A stretch of DNA of 64,000 nt from Bacteroidota bacterium (GTDB lineage Bacteria; Bacteroidota; Bacteroidia; Chitinophagales; Chitinophagaceae), in contig JAIUNV010000002.1 of assembly GCA_020161435.1 (NCBI GenBank), forward strand, positions 558,001 through 622,000. Direction: 5' to 3'. The translations under genes and the position numbers were made by a program. Position 1 is the first letter of the stretch, and the number at the start of each line of letters is the position of its first letter. Positions 7,573 through 15,778 of this stretch are shown one piece after another. The notes beneath the pieces were generated by a model. That model saw only the letters and a list, made by a program, of their open reading frames with translations. It searched no databases and was not told the DNA's origin.

Positions 7573-10170
7573 ATGAACTGGCATAAACTTACTATCCCCG
7601 AAACATTTGAACTGCTTGGCAGTAGTGAACATGGTTTGCGTAGCACGGCAGCTGAAGAAAAACTGATAGAATTTGGGCCCAACGAATTGCAGGAAGGAAA
7701 AAAGAAAAGTGTATTGGGCATACTGCTGGCACAATTTAAAGACGTGATGATTTTGATATTGCTGGCGGCAGCCATCATCTCCGGCATCATAGGCGACCTT
7801 ACCGATACGATTGTGATTTTAGTAATTGTTTTACTGAATGCCATCATTGGTTTTTTTCAGGAATACAGAGCCGAAAAAGCCATGCAGGCACTCAAGCAAA
7901 TGGCGGTAACACAAGCACGGGTGCTACGGGATGGTACCAGTAGCTGGCTACCAGCCACCTCACTGGTACCGGGCGATGTGGTGCTGCTCGAAGCCGGCAA
8001 TGCCCTACCTGCCGATGTGCGTATTGTAGAATCGGTAAACCTGAAAATAGAAGAAGCTGCACTCACCGGCGAATCGCATGCCATAGATAAAATATCGGAA
8101 CGGCTGGAACTGGATGATATACCGCTGGGCGACAAAAGAAACATGGCGTTTAAAGGAACATTTGTAACCTACGGCAGAGGTACGGCAGTGGTGGTGGCCA
8201 CCGGTATGCAAACAGAACTGGGCCGCATAGCCAAAATGCTGCAGGAAGATGAATCACTCACACCACTGCAACAGCGCTTAGCCGCTTTTGGAAAAAAATT
8301 ATCGGTGCTGGTATTGCTGCTGTGCATTTTATTTTTTGTGGCGGGCTGGCTGCGGGGAGAAGATGTGGTGAAAATGATTATGACCAGTATATCACTGGCA
8401 GTAGCAGCCATACCCGAAGCACTGCCTGCTGTTATTACCATTTCGCTGGCACTGGCCGCCAAAAGAATGATCCGGTTCAATAGCCTCATCCGGAAATTAC
8501 CTGCCGTAGAAACACTGGGCTCCGTTACCTATATCTGTACCGATAAAACAGGCACCCTCACCAAAAATAAAATGCATGTAGAAGCCATTTTGGTAGATGG
8601 AAAACTGTACGAAAGAAACGCCATTGCTGATGTACAACAATCCAACAACGTAAAGCTTTTGCTGCATGCTTTTGCCCTGAACAATGATACTGTAACAGAT
8701 GATGACAACAATATAAAAGGTGACAGCACCGAAGTTGCGCTGATGGAAGTAGCCAAAGATCAACACATTGCAGCAGATGCCTGGCCACGCCTCGCAGAAA
8801 TTGCATTTGATGCTGACCGAAAATTGATGACTACTTTTCACAGCTACAACAATGCTGTCATTTCTTTTACCAAAGGTGCCCCCGATATTTTGCTACAACG
8901 GTGCGGAAATATTGACTTATCGGCCATGCAGCAAACGGTAGATGAGATGGCTGCAAAGGGCCATCGGATATTGGGCTTTGCTTACCGAATGTGGGATGAA
9001 TTGCCCCACGACCTGAGTGCAGACCTGCATGAAACCGACCTTCAGTTTTTGGGGTTGACGGGCATAATAGATCCACCACGGGAAGAAGTGTTTGATGCCG
9101 TGAAGCAATGTAAAACTGCAGGCATAGTTCCGGTAATGATAACCGGCGACCACCCACTTACGGCGAAAACCATTGCCGAACGCATTGGCATTTTGAACAA
9201 CGAAAAAGACCTGGTGATAACTGGCCAACAATTAGCGGCTATGGATGATGACAGCTTTTTATCGAAAGTGGAAAGGATTAAAGTATATGCCCGTGTATCG
9301 CCGGAGCAAAAATTGCAGATTGTAAAAATGCTGCAACAAAAAGGGCACTATGTAGCCATGACCGGCGATGGTGTAAACGATGCGCCTTCACTCAAGCGGG
9401 CCAATATTGGTATTGCCATGGGCATTACGGGTACTGATGTTTCGAAGGAAGCGGCCCACATGATTTTGCTCGACGATAATTTTTCAACCATTGTAAAAGC
9501 AGTGCGGGAAGGCCGCCGCATTTACGACAACATTTTAAAGTTCATCAAATACCTGATGACCACCAACTCAGGCGAACTTTGGACACTGCTCCTTGGGCCC
9601 ATGATTGGCTTGCCGGTGGCGCTGCTGCCCATTCATATTTTGTGGATCAATCTGGTGTCCGATGGATTACCCGCCATTTCATTGTCGTTTGAAAAAGCGG
9701 AGAAAAATGTAATGGACAGACCACCACGGCCACCACAGCAAAGTGTGTTTGCCAACGGCCGCGGACTGCACATGATTTGGGTAGGTATGCTTATGGCAGG
9801 CATTGCGCTATCGGCACAGGCCTGGGCTATCAATCATGGTTTGCACTGGCAATCAATTGTGTTCAACGTGCTTTGCTTGAGCCAGATGGGGCATGTATTG
9901 GCCATCCGTTCCGAAACGCAATCTTTTTTCTCTGTAGGCATGTTTTCCAACAAACCACTGATAGCCGCTGTAGCACTGGCTTTGCTATTGCAAATAGCCA
10001 TTACTTACATTCCATTTTTGCAACCCGTTTTTCAAACTGAAGCTTTGACGCTGAAGGAATTTTTACTGGTAGGTGCGGCTTCTTCGCTGGTATTTATTGC
10101 GGTAGAAATTGAAAAGAAAATTTCGAACAGCAGGCGGAAGAAACAACGGCTGCCACAGGTGGATATGTGA
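7573..10170 (+). CDS. P2-type cation-transporting ATPase, probably Ca2+
   Basis: 865 residues from the ATG giving MNWHKLTIPETFELLG; an upstream TTG extension is less likely. Order of signatures: cation-ATPase N-terminal domain 1-60, LTGES 164-168 in the actuator domain, PEALP 281-285 in membrane helix 4, phosphorylated Asp324 in DKTGTLT, KGAPD near 434-438, TGDHPLTAKT near 524-533 and TGDGVNDAP 597-605. There are about ten membrane segments, with the C-terminal cation-ATPase domain complete. PEALP plus overall similarity to SERCA/PMR1 favours Ca2+ (or Mn2+) export from the cytoplasm; Na+/K+ specificity is less likely. No regulator is adjacent. Confidence 0.9.
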   Translation: MNWHKLTIPETFELLGSSEHGLRSTAAEEKLIEFGPNELQEGKKKSVLGILLAQFKDVMILILLAAAIISGIIGDLTDTIVILVIVLLNAIIGFFQEYRAEKAMQALKQMAVTQARVLRDGTSSWLPATSLVPGDVVLLEAGNALPADVRIVESVNLKIEEAALTGESHAIDKISERLELDDIPLGDKRNMAFKGTFVTYGRGTAVVVATGMQTELGRIAKMLQEDESLTPLQQRLAAFGKKLSVLVLLLCILFFVAGWLRGEDVVKMIMTSISLAVAAIPEALPAVITISLALAAKRMIRFNSLIRKLPAVETLGSVTYICTDKTGTLTKNKMHVEAILVDGKLYERNAIADVQQSNNVKLLLHAFALNNDTVTDDDNNIKGDSTEVALMEVAKDQHIAADAWPRLAEIAFDADRKLMTTFHSYNNAVISFTKGAPDILLQRCGNIDLSAMQQTVDEMAAKGHRILGFAYRMWDELPHDLSADLHETDLQFLGLTGIIDPPREEVFDAVKQCKTAGIVPVMITGDHPLTAKTIAERIGILNNEKDLVITGQQLAAMDDDSFLSKVERIKVYARVSPEQKLQIVKMLQQKGHYVAMTGDGVNDAPSLKRANIGIAMGITGTDVSKEAAHMILLDDNFSTIVKAVREGRRIYDNILKFIKYLMTTNSGELWTLLLGPMIGLPVALLPIHILWINLVSDGLPAISLSFEKAEKNVMDRPPRPPQQSVFANGRGLHMIWVGMLMAGIALSAQAWAINHGLHWQSIVFNVLCLSQMGHVLAIRSETQSFFSVGMFSNKPLIAAVALALLLQIAITYIPFLQPVFQTEALTLKEFLLVGAASSLVFIAVEIEKKISNSRRKKQRLPQVDM

Positions 10171-10326
10171 AGGTGACTTTGGCAGGTTGATTGAAAGTGA
10201 GCACGAATGAAGCACTGAAAACATCTTCTTGCTTCAACGGTAGATTTACAGCAGCTGGTGTTGGGCCTTTTGCAAATGCTTACCAACTTTCCAACACTCC
10301 ACCTGTTAACCAACCAACATCAACCC

Positions 10327-10334
10327 TACTTTTG
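10327..10334 (+). promoter_or_regulatory. -7 promoter element TACTTTTG, six bases before the J-domain start codon
   Basis: Perfect TAnnTTTG match. Only six bases separate it from the ATG at 10341, so transcription would begin at or very near the start codon. Confidence 0.55.
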
Positions 10335-10340
10335 CGCTGC

Positions 10341-10991
10341 ATGCCCCTCAAGGATTATTACAAAATACTCGACATAGCACCCGGCGCTACGGAAACAGAT
10401 ATTAAGAAAAGTTTTCGCCGGCTGGCGCTGCGCTACCACCCCGATGTAAACCAGGGCAATAAGTACGCCGAAGCATGGTTTCGGGAGCTGCAGGAAGCCT
10501 ACGATACCCTGACGGATGTGGCCAAAAAAGATGCGTACCTGCAAGACCGCTGGCTACTGCAAAGCCAGGGTAAAAACATGGCCCGCCCGGTACCGCTTAC
10601 GCCCGATACCATTGTGGCCGAAGCCCGGGAGCTGGCCAACCGGGTAGCCGACCTCGATCATTTTCGCATGGACCACCAGCAGCTGGCGCAAAGCCTGCTG
10701 CAATTGCTGGACAATGAACGGCTGGATATACTCCGCAGTTTTACCGCCACCCAAGAAGCACAAAACATTGGACAATTGTTGCTTAGCAGTTCGGAACCGG
10801 TTGATTATCCGTTGCTGCAGCCTTTTTACCAACGCATGCAATTGCTGGCCAATATTAGTCCGGCATTGCAACCGCTGATTGCCAGCAACCGCAACCGCCG
10901 CCGCCAGCAATACTTTTGGGAACGAAATCAATGGTGGATTTTGCTGCTGCTAACTGTAGGACTGTGTGCAGGCATTGCATTAATGCAATAA
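10341..10991 (+). CDS. J-domain protein with C-terminal membrane anchor
   Basis: 216 residues from ATG at 10341 (MPLKDYYKILDIAPGATETD). Residues 1-65 form a J domain with HPD at 33-35, which stimulates the Hsp70 ATPase. The Gly/Phe region and Cys-rich zinc domain of DnaJ are absent. The middle is helical and Gln/Leu-rich, and residues about 196-214 (WWILLLLTVGLCAGIALM) form one membrane helix at the extreme C-terminus, suggesting a tail-anchored co-chaperone facing the cytoplasm. The partner could be the DnaK at 4.5-6.4 kb. A near-leaderless promoter precedes it. Confidence 0.88.
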   Translation: MPLKDYYKILDIAPGATETDIKKSFRRLALRYHPDVNQGNKYAEAWFRELQEAYDTLTDVAKKDAYLQDRWLLQSQGKNMARPVPLTPDTIVAEARELANRVADLDHFRMDHQQLAQSLLQLLDNERLDILRSFTATQEAQNIGQLLLSSSEPVDYPLLQPFYQRMQLLANISPALQPLIASNRNRRRQQYFWERNQWWILLLLTVGLCAGIALMQ

Positions 10992-11199
10992 ATGTTTCAT
11001 ACACAGCAGCAGCAATATTATGGCCGAAAAAGATGCCATGAAAACGAGTAGTTGAAGGGATTGCGACGCAACAGGCGATGCCATGATATTCAACTGCTGG
11101 TATCCAAAAAAATTCGCTGATACTTGTTGCGTAAAAGAAATGATGATTGGTTGCAGCCCCCTGCTGTAACTGATTATTTTGCAATCAATCAACGTGATC

Positions 11200-11817
11200 A
11201 TGACCAAAGACGTAGACGTATTTTTTGCCGAAGGCTGTGGCCGATGCGCATTGGGCGGCACGCCTGATTGCAGAGTGCATACATGGCAGCAACCGTTACA
11301 ATTGTTGCGCCAGTTGCTGCTCAGCTGCGGCCTTACCGAAACCTGCAAATGGGGCGTGCCTTGCTACATGCACGGAAAGCAAAACCTGCTGATGCTGTAT
11401 GCACTGAAAGACTATTGCGGGCTGAGTTTTTTGAATGGTGCATTGTTGGAAGATGCTGAACAACTGCTCACCAAACAGGGCGAGCATGTGCAGGCCGGTC
11501 GCATTATGCGGTTTACCGATGGGGCGCAGGTGGCGCAACATGCCGCTACTATAAAAGCCTATGTGTTTGAAGCCATGGCGGCAGTGGATGCGGGCATGAA
11601 ACCCGTGCTGAAAAAAACAGCCGAACCTGTGCCAGAAGAGTGGCAACAACTGCTGCAGGAAAGGCCCGATGTGGCAAAAGCTTTTGCATCATTAACGCCG
11701 GGCCGGCAGCGGGGTTACCTGTTGCATTTTAACGGGGCCAAACAATCGGCTACCCGCAGGAGCCGTATGGAAAAATGCGTACCGAAAATATTGGCAGGGC
11801 TTGGGTTTCATGATTGA
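11200..11817 (+). CDS. YdeI/OmdA-associated family protein (DUF1801-like)
   Basis: 205 residues from the ATG giving MTKDVDVFFAEGCGRC. The N-terminal half contains TCKWGVPCYMHGKQNLLMLYALKDY, typical of the DUF1801/YdhG fold (family core: kWg.P.y). The C-terminal part with FASLTPGRQRGYLLHFNGAKQSATRRSRMEKC matches the OmdA (bacteriocin-protection YdeI) domain. The molecular role is unknown; members are reported as accessory stress or antimicrobial-peptide tolerance proteins. A -7-like TTATTTTG (one mismatch) lies at 11174-11181. Confidence 0.82.
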   Translation: MTKDVDVFFAEGCGRCALGGTPDCRVHTWQQPLQLLRQLLLSCGLTETCKWGVPCYMHGKQNLLMLYALKDYCGLSFLNGALLEDAEQLLTKQGEHVQAGRIMRFTDGAQVAQHAATIKAYVFEAMAAVDAGMKPVLKKTAEPVPEEWQQLLQERPDVAKAFASLTPGRQRGYLLHFNGAKQSATRRSRMEKCVPKILAGLGFHD

Positions 11818-11922
11818 TGGGACGCGGAATTATGGGACGCGGATGAAGGCGGATGAAACGGATTTTCGCGGATTGTTTTGGGGTGAGGGATTTGTGTAGC
11901 CGCAGATACACTAATTATTTCA

Positions 11923-12038
11923 TCTCTCGCAGGCCCCCCGGCCTGTGAGCAACGGTTACTTATGCATAATGAAATTCGAGCCGCAGATACACAGATTATT
12001 TTATAGCTATACCAAAATTTTAATCTGTGAATTCGTGG
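11923..12038. repeat. Direct repeat copy 1 (116 bp, 131-bp period)
   Basis: Begins TCTCTCGCAGGCC, contains the palindrome CAGGCCCCCCGGCCTG, then CCGCAGATACACAGATTATT and ends near TAATCTGTGAATTCGTGG. It differs from copy 2 at only a handful of positions. A degenerate partial copy (CCGCAGATACAC) lies just before it at 11900. Confidence 0.9.
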
Positions 12039-12053
12039 ATATAGAATCTCTCC

Positions 12054-12169
12054 TCTCTCGCAGGCCCCCCGGCCTGTGAGCAACGGTTACTTTTGCATAA
12101 TGAAATTTGAGCCGCAGATACACAGATTATTTTATAGCCATACCAAAATTTTAATCTGTGAATCTGTGG
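12054..12169. repeat. Direct repeat copy 2 (116 bp)
   Basis: Near-identical to 11923-12038. The stretch 11818-12243 holds no gene: it consists of these two copies plus degenerate GCGGATGAA / CGGATTTTCGCGG words, and then the helicase promoter. Confidence 0.9.
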
Positions 12170-12230
12170 CTAAATAAAAGCCTGTGTTCTCCCACTCCAA
12201 GCCAAAAACAGTGCTGCGGCGCAATTCAGT

Positions 12231-12238
12231 TACCTTCG
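12231..12238 (+). promoter_or_regulatory. Putative -7 element of the helicase gene
   Basis: TACCTTCG differs from TAnnTTTG at one base and ends five bases before the ATG at 12244. Confidence 0.4.
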
Positions 12239-12243
12239 CGGCT

Positions 12244-13572
12244 ATGCAACTTTCTTCTGATCAACTCGCCGTCATTCTCGAACGATTGTCTATTGCGGCA
12301 CTCAACCCCATGCAGCAAGCCAGTCTGGCAGCCTGCCAGCAACACGATGAAGTGGTGCTGCTGTCGAACACCGGCTCGGGTAAAACACTGGCTTTTTTAT
12401 TGCCGCTGTTGCCACAACTGCAGCAATCGCCCAAAAATAGTACTACACTTATTTTATCGCCCACCCGTGAGCTGGCGCTGCAAATAGAAGCCGTGTTTAA
12501 GAGCATGGGCACTGGCCTGAAAGTAACTTGCTGCTACGGTGGCCACAAAGTAGAGATTGAAGAAAACAGTTTGAAACAAGCCCCTGCCCTGCTTATAGGA
12601 ACGGCCGGTCGCATCGCCGATCACATTCGCCGCGGCAATTTGCAAACGCAACACATTACCACACTGGTGATTGATGAGTTTGACAAATCGGTAGAGCTGG
12701 GCTTTGAAGAAACCATGGCTTTCATTGTGGGTGAACTGCTTGCGCTGCGCAAAAAAATACTCGCCTCGGCCACCAATATTGAGCCACTGCCCGCCTTTTT
12801 ACACATGCAGCAACCGCAAGTGCTCAACTTTGTAAATGACGCAGAACTGCCGCAGGAAAAATTAGCATTGCAAGTATTGCATTGCAAAGAGAAAGACAAG
12901 ATTGACAGTTTGTTTCGCCTCATTTGCCACCTGGGTAACCGCAGCACCATTGTGTTTTGCAATCATCGTGAAGCGGTAGAACGTACCGCACAACTGCTGA
13001 AAGAAAAAGACATCCTCAATGTGTTTTACCATGGCTCAATGGAACAACGCGACAGAGAAACGGCGTTGTGCAAATTCAGCAATGGAACGGTCAACGTATT
13101 GGTGACAACCGACCTGGCTTCCCGTGGTCTCGACATTGACAATATCCGCTACATCGTGCATTACCATTTGCCACATACCGAAGCCAGCTTTACGCACCGC
13201 AATGGCCGCACTGCCCGTATGGATGCCAGTGGCACCGTCATCATGATGCTGGGCCCGGATGAAAAAATGCCAGCCTATGTAACCACCACACACAGCAGTA
13301 TTGAATTGCCTGCTACCGCAGAAATTCCGGAGAAACCAAAATGGACAACGCTGTTTATTGCTGCCGGTAAAAAAGACAAAGTGAACAAGGTAGATGTAGT
13401 AGGCTTGCTGACACAAAAAGGTCAATTGAAACCGGAAGACATTGGCCTGATAACGGTAAAAGATTTTTACACGTTTGTAGCCATCCGCAAGTCGAAAGCC
13501 AGCCATTGCCTTACCCTTGTTCAGCAACAAAAAATAAAAGGCATCAAAGCAAAAATTGCCATCGCCAAATAA
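12244..13572 (+). CDS. dbpA: DbpA-like DEAD-box RNA helicase
   Basis: 442 residues from ATG at 12244. Helicase motifs: Q-motif region near 20, SNTGSGKT (I), PTRELALQ (Ia), GTAGR (Ib), DEFD as motif II in place of DEAD, SAT (III), HGSMEQRDRE (IV), TTDLASRGLDI (V) and HRNGRTARM (VI). The C-terminal 75 residues (TLFIAAGKKDKVNKVDVVGLL... EDIGLITVKDFYTFVAI) match the DbpA RNA-binding domain, which recognises hairpin 92 of 23S rRNA. A role in large-subunit assembly is therefore likely. The rRNA methyltransferase gene begins six bases after the stop codon, so both look like one ribosome-biogenesis operon. Confidence 0.88.
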   Translation: MQLSSDQLAVILERLSIAALNPMQQASLAACQQHDEVVLLSNTGSGKTLAFLLPLLPQLQQSPKNSTTLILSPTRELALQIEAVFKSMGTGLKVTCCYGGHKVEIEENSLKQAPALLIGTAGRIADHIRRGNLQTQHITTLVIDEFDKSVELGFEETMAFIVGELLALRKKILASATNIEPLPAFLHMQQPQVLNFVNDAELPQEKLALQVLHCKEKDKIDSLFRLICHLGNRSTIVFCNHREAVERTAQLLKEKDILNVFYHGSMEQRDRETALCKFSNGTVNVLVTTDLASRGLDIDNIRYIVHYHLPHTEASFTHRNGRTARMDASGTVIMMLGPDEKMPAYVTTTHSSIELPATAEIPEKPKWTTLFIAAGKKDKVNKVDVVGLLTQKGQLKPEDIGLITVKDFYTFVAIRKSKASHCLTLVQQQKIKGIKAKIAIAK

Positions 13573-13577
13573 GCCGC

Positions 13578-14747
13578 ATGAACTTTTTTACCGCAAAAGG
13601 ATTGGTGACGATTACCTGTCACAAACGCATTGCTCCTTACCTGGAGCAGGAAGTGAAAGCACTGGGTTTTACTGTGGAAGAAACCTTCATCACCGGTGTA
13701 AAACTGCAAGCCAGCATCAACGATTGCATCCGGCTCAACCTCAACCTGCGTTGTGCCAGTCAGGTGCTGTACCAATTGAAAAGTTTTACCGCCGACAGTG
13801 CCGATGATATTTACCATGCACTTAAAGATTTTCCTTGGGAGACGGTGCTGCCACCGAATGGTTATTTTTCGGTGACCAGTAATGTGCAACATCCCAGCAT
13901 CAACAACAGCATGTTTGCCAACCTGCGGGTGAAAGATGCCATTGTAGACCGCATTCGCAACTTGACGGGCAACCGGCCTTCGAGTGGTGCGGCACTCACG
14001 GGCACGGTAATTCATTTGTTTTGGAAAAATGAAGAAGCGGCTGTGTTCATCGACACCAGTGGCGATAGTTTGGCACGCCATGGTTACAGAAAAATTCCGG
14101 GCCTTGCACCTATGCTCGAAGGTTTGGCGGCAGCTACCATTTTGGCTACGCAATGGGATAAACAATCGCCCTTCATCAACCCCATGTGTGGCTCCGGCAC
14201 ACTGGCTATTGAGGCAGCATTGATTGCTACCAACAGAAGGCCCGGCCTGTTTCGTAACAGTTTTGCCTTTATGCACTTACAGGGCTACGATGATGCCGTG
14301 TATTTGCAGGAAGATGCCCGGCTGGAAGAACAAATTGTTGATGTGCCCGGCTTGCGCATTATTGCCAGCGACAACAACCCCAAGGCTATTGACAATGCCC
14401 GCAAAAATGCAGTGGCTGCCGGTGTGGCACACCTCATAGAATTTGTGCTCTGCGACTTTGCGGCAACACCCGTGCCTGCCGATGGCAAAGGCATAATGAT
14501 GATGAACCCCGAATACGGTGAACGATTGGGTGAAGCAGCTGCACTTGAAGCCACATATAGCAGAATCGGCGATTTTATGAAGCAGCAATGTGGCGGTTAT
14601 TGGGGCTACATTTTTACCGGCAATATGGAGCTGGCCAAAAAGATTGGCCTCAAAGCCAAACGCCGCATTGAGTTTTACAACAGCACTATTGACTGCCGGT
14701 TGCTGGAGTATGAACTGTACGCCGGTAGCCGCAGAACGCCACAATAA
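13578..14747 (+). CDS. THUMP-domain 23S rRNA guanine-N2 methyltransferase, RlmL/TrmN-like
   Basis: 389 residues from ATG at 13578 (MNFFTAKGLVTITCHKRIAP). N-terminal ferredoxin-like plus THUMP domain to about 155, then an UPF0020-type Rossmann methyltransferase: INPMCGSGTLAIEAAL (motif I near 200), IIASDNNPKAIDNARKN and FVLCDFAATP. The catalytic motif is MNPEYGERLG at 310-318, where most relatives have NPPYGER. The protein corresponds to the N-terminal half of E. coli RlmKL (m2G2445); the RlmK half is absent. It sits directly behind a DbpA-like helicase, supporting a role in 50S maturation. Confidence 0.87.
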   Translation: MNFFTAKGLVTITCHKRIAPYLEQEVKALGFTVEETFITGVKLQASINDCIRLNLNLRCASQVLYQLKSFTADSADDIYHALKDFPWETVLPPNGYFSVTSNVQHPSINNSMFANLRVKDAIVDRIRNLTGNRPSSGAALTGTVIHLFWKNEEAAVFIDTSGDSLARHGYRKIPGLAPMLEGLAAATILATQWDKQSPFINPMCGSGTLAIEAALIATNRRPGLFRNSFAFMHLQGYDDAVYLQEDARLEEQIVDVPGLRIIASDNNPKAIDNARKNAVAAGVAHLIEFVLCDFAATPVPADGKGIMMMNPEYGERLGEAAALEATYSRIGDFMKQQCGGYWGYIFTGNMELAKKIGLKAKRRIEFYNSTIDCRLLEYELYAGSRRTPQ

Positions 14748-14842
14748 ACTGACCAACATCAGGATTTGATGGCTGCGTTTACCATTCATTTACAAATGAA
14801 TACTGTTGACTATTTTCACATTACGGCAACAATGCCGTTTGT

Positions 14843-14850
14843 TATATTTG
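14843..14850 (+). promoter_or_regulatory. -7 promoter element TATATTTG of the Cys-rich pair
   Basis: Perfect match to TAnnTTTG, 19 bases before the ATG at 14870. Confidence 0.6.
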
Positions 14851-14869
14851 GTTGGTAGTGAATAATTGT

Positions 14870-15223
14870 ATGCGCCATTTTCTTTTGATATGTGTATTAC
14901 TGAGCTGGGGCTGGTTTAGCCTGCAGCAAGGCAGCATTGTAATACAATCAGAAAGCATAGGTGTAACCACCAACATGGAGCAGTGTGAAACTGAAGAAGA
15001 ACATTGCCCCATGCAAAGCAAAAAGCCTTTGTGCTGTAGCGAAGAAGGCTGCGCCAGAACCAACTGCACTGCGCAGTGGGGCATTTGGTTGCAGCAATGG
15101 CAAACTGACGAAAATGAACTTATCAATACTGTTTTAAGGACTACTAAAATCCTGCAAGGTCGTTACCTCGCATGGAGTCCGAATCCCAATATTGATGTAG
15201 CCACACAACCTCCCGATTGCTAA
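14870..15223 (+). CDS. Small exported Cys-rich protein
   Basis: 117 residues from ATG at 14870. MRHFLLICVLLSWGWFSLQQG is a signal peptide or N-terminal anchor. The mature part has a Cys cluster EQCETEEEHCPMQSKKPLCC, then EEGCARTNC, and ends TQPPDC. The CC and PP features faintly recall the HYC_CC_PP small proteins of Bacteroidota, but the HYC motif is missing, so I do not assign it. It is followed 52 bp later by a second Cys-rich exported protein on the same strand. Metal binding or disulphide stabilisation are both possible. Confidence 0.65.
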   Translation: MRHFLLICVLLSWGWFSLQQGSIVIQSESIGVTTNMEQCETEEEHCPMQSKKPLCCSEEGCARTNCTAQWGIWLQQWQTDENELINTVLRTTKILQGRYLAWSPNPNIDVATQPPDC

Positions 15224-15275
15224 AGCACACCACACTCAACACACTGTTTCTACATCATTTCAAAAAAAGAATCAC

Positions 15276-15509
15276 ATGAAAAAAATAACCATCCTCGCTT
15301 CAGCTTTGCTGCTGACTACTGCCATTGCATTTGCTTTCCAAACAAAACCTGCCGCACAAGAAAAGCCTGCCGCTGAAAAATGCGAAAAAGGCTGTTGCAA
15401 AGGCAAAGAAGGGGAAAAGAAAGAATGCAGTAAAGACGAGAAAGATGCCAAGGGTTGCTGCGAAAAAGGCGACAAGGGCAAGAAAGGAAAGAAAGGCAGC
15501 AAGGCATAA
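15276..15509 (+). CDS. Short exported Lys/Glu/Cys-rich protein
   Basis: 77 residues. Residues 1-20 (MKKITILASALLLTTAIAFA) are a signal peptide. The rest is low-complexity Lys/Glu/Gly with KCEKGCCKG, ECSKDEKDAKGCCEKG and a Gly-Lys tail. Two CC pairs in a charged matrix suggest metal chelation, a metallothionein-like role in the periplasm, by inference only. The gene ends just before an intrinsic terminator and is probably co-transcribed with the preceding Cys-rich gene. Confidence 0.7.
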   Translation: MKKITILASALLLTTAIAFAFQTKPAAQEKPAAEKCEKGCCKGKEGEKKECSKDEKDAKGCCEKGDKGKKGKKGSKA

Positions 15510-15535
15510 TGCCGAGCTTGCATTTTTATACAACA

Positions 15536-15568
15536 GCGCCGGGGCCATTGCTCCGGCGTTTTGTTTTT
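15536..15568 (+). terminator. Intrinsic terminator after the Cys-rich pair
   Basis: CGCCGG, ten-base loop, CCGGCG, then TTTTGTTTTT, 27 bp after the stop codon. The remaining 15569-15778 contains nothing I can recognise. Confidence 0.8.
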
Positions 15569-15778
15569 ACAAGACCGAAAGAAAATCCTTGTTTGAAAGG
15601 TGGTAGTCATTTGCAACCCGCCCTTTTTGCTTTCAAAGAATTTTGTGCTCGTAAAAAGGAAAACGGCCAACTCGATACTCAACAAGACGCAAAGAAGAAA
15701 ATAGCCAAAATGCCCACCAGAAAAATGCTACCAAAGAGCAGCATTTTTTTGCGCCATTGAAACCGACGCAATTCGTCA

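Noticed and set aside
11923..12169. Possible CRISPR array
   Set aside because: Only two long near-identical copies of 116 bp with a 15-bp gap; no short regular repeats or cas genes.
14870..15223. Membership in the HYC_CC_PP small protein family
   Set aside because: CC and PP are present, but the HYC motif is not; evidence too weak.
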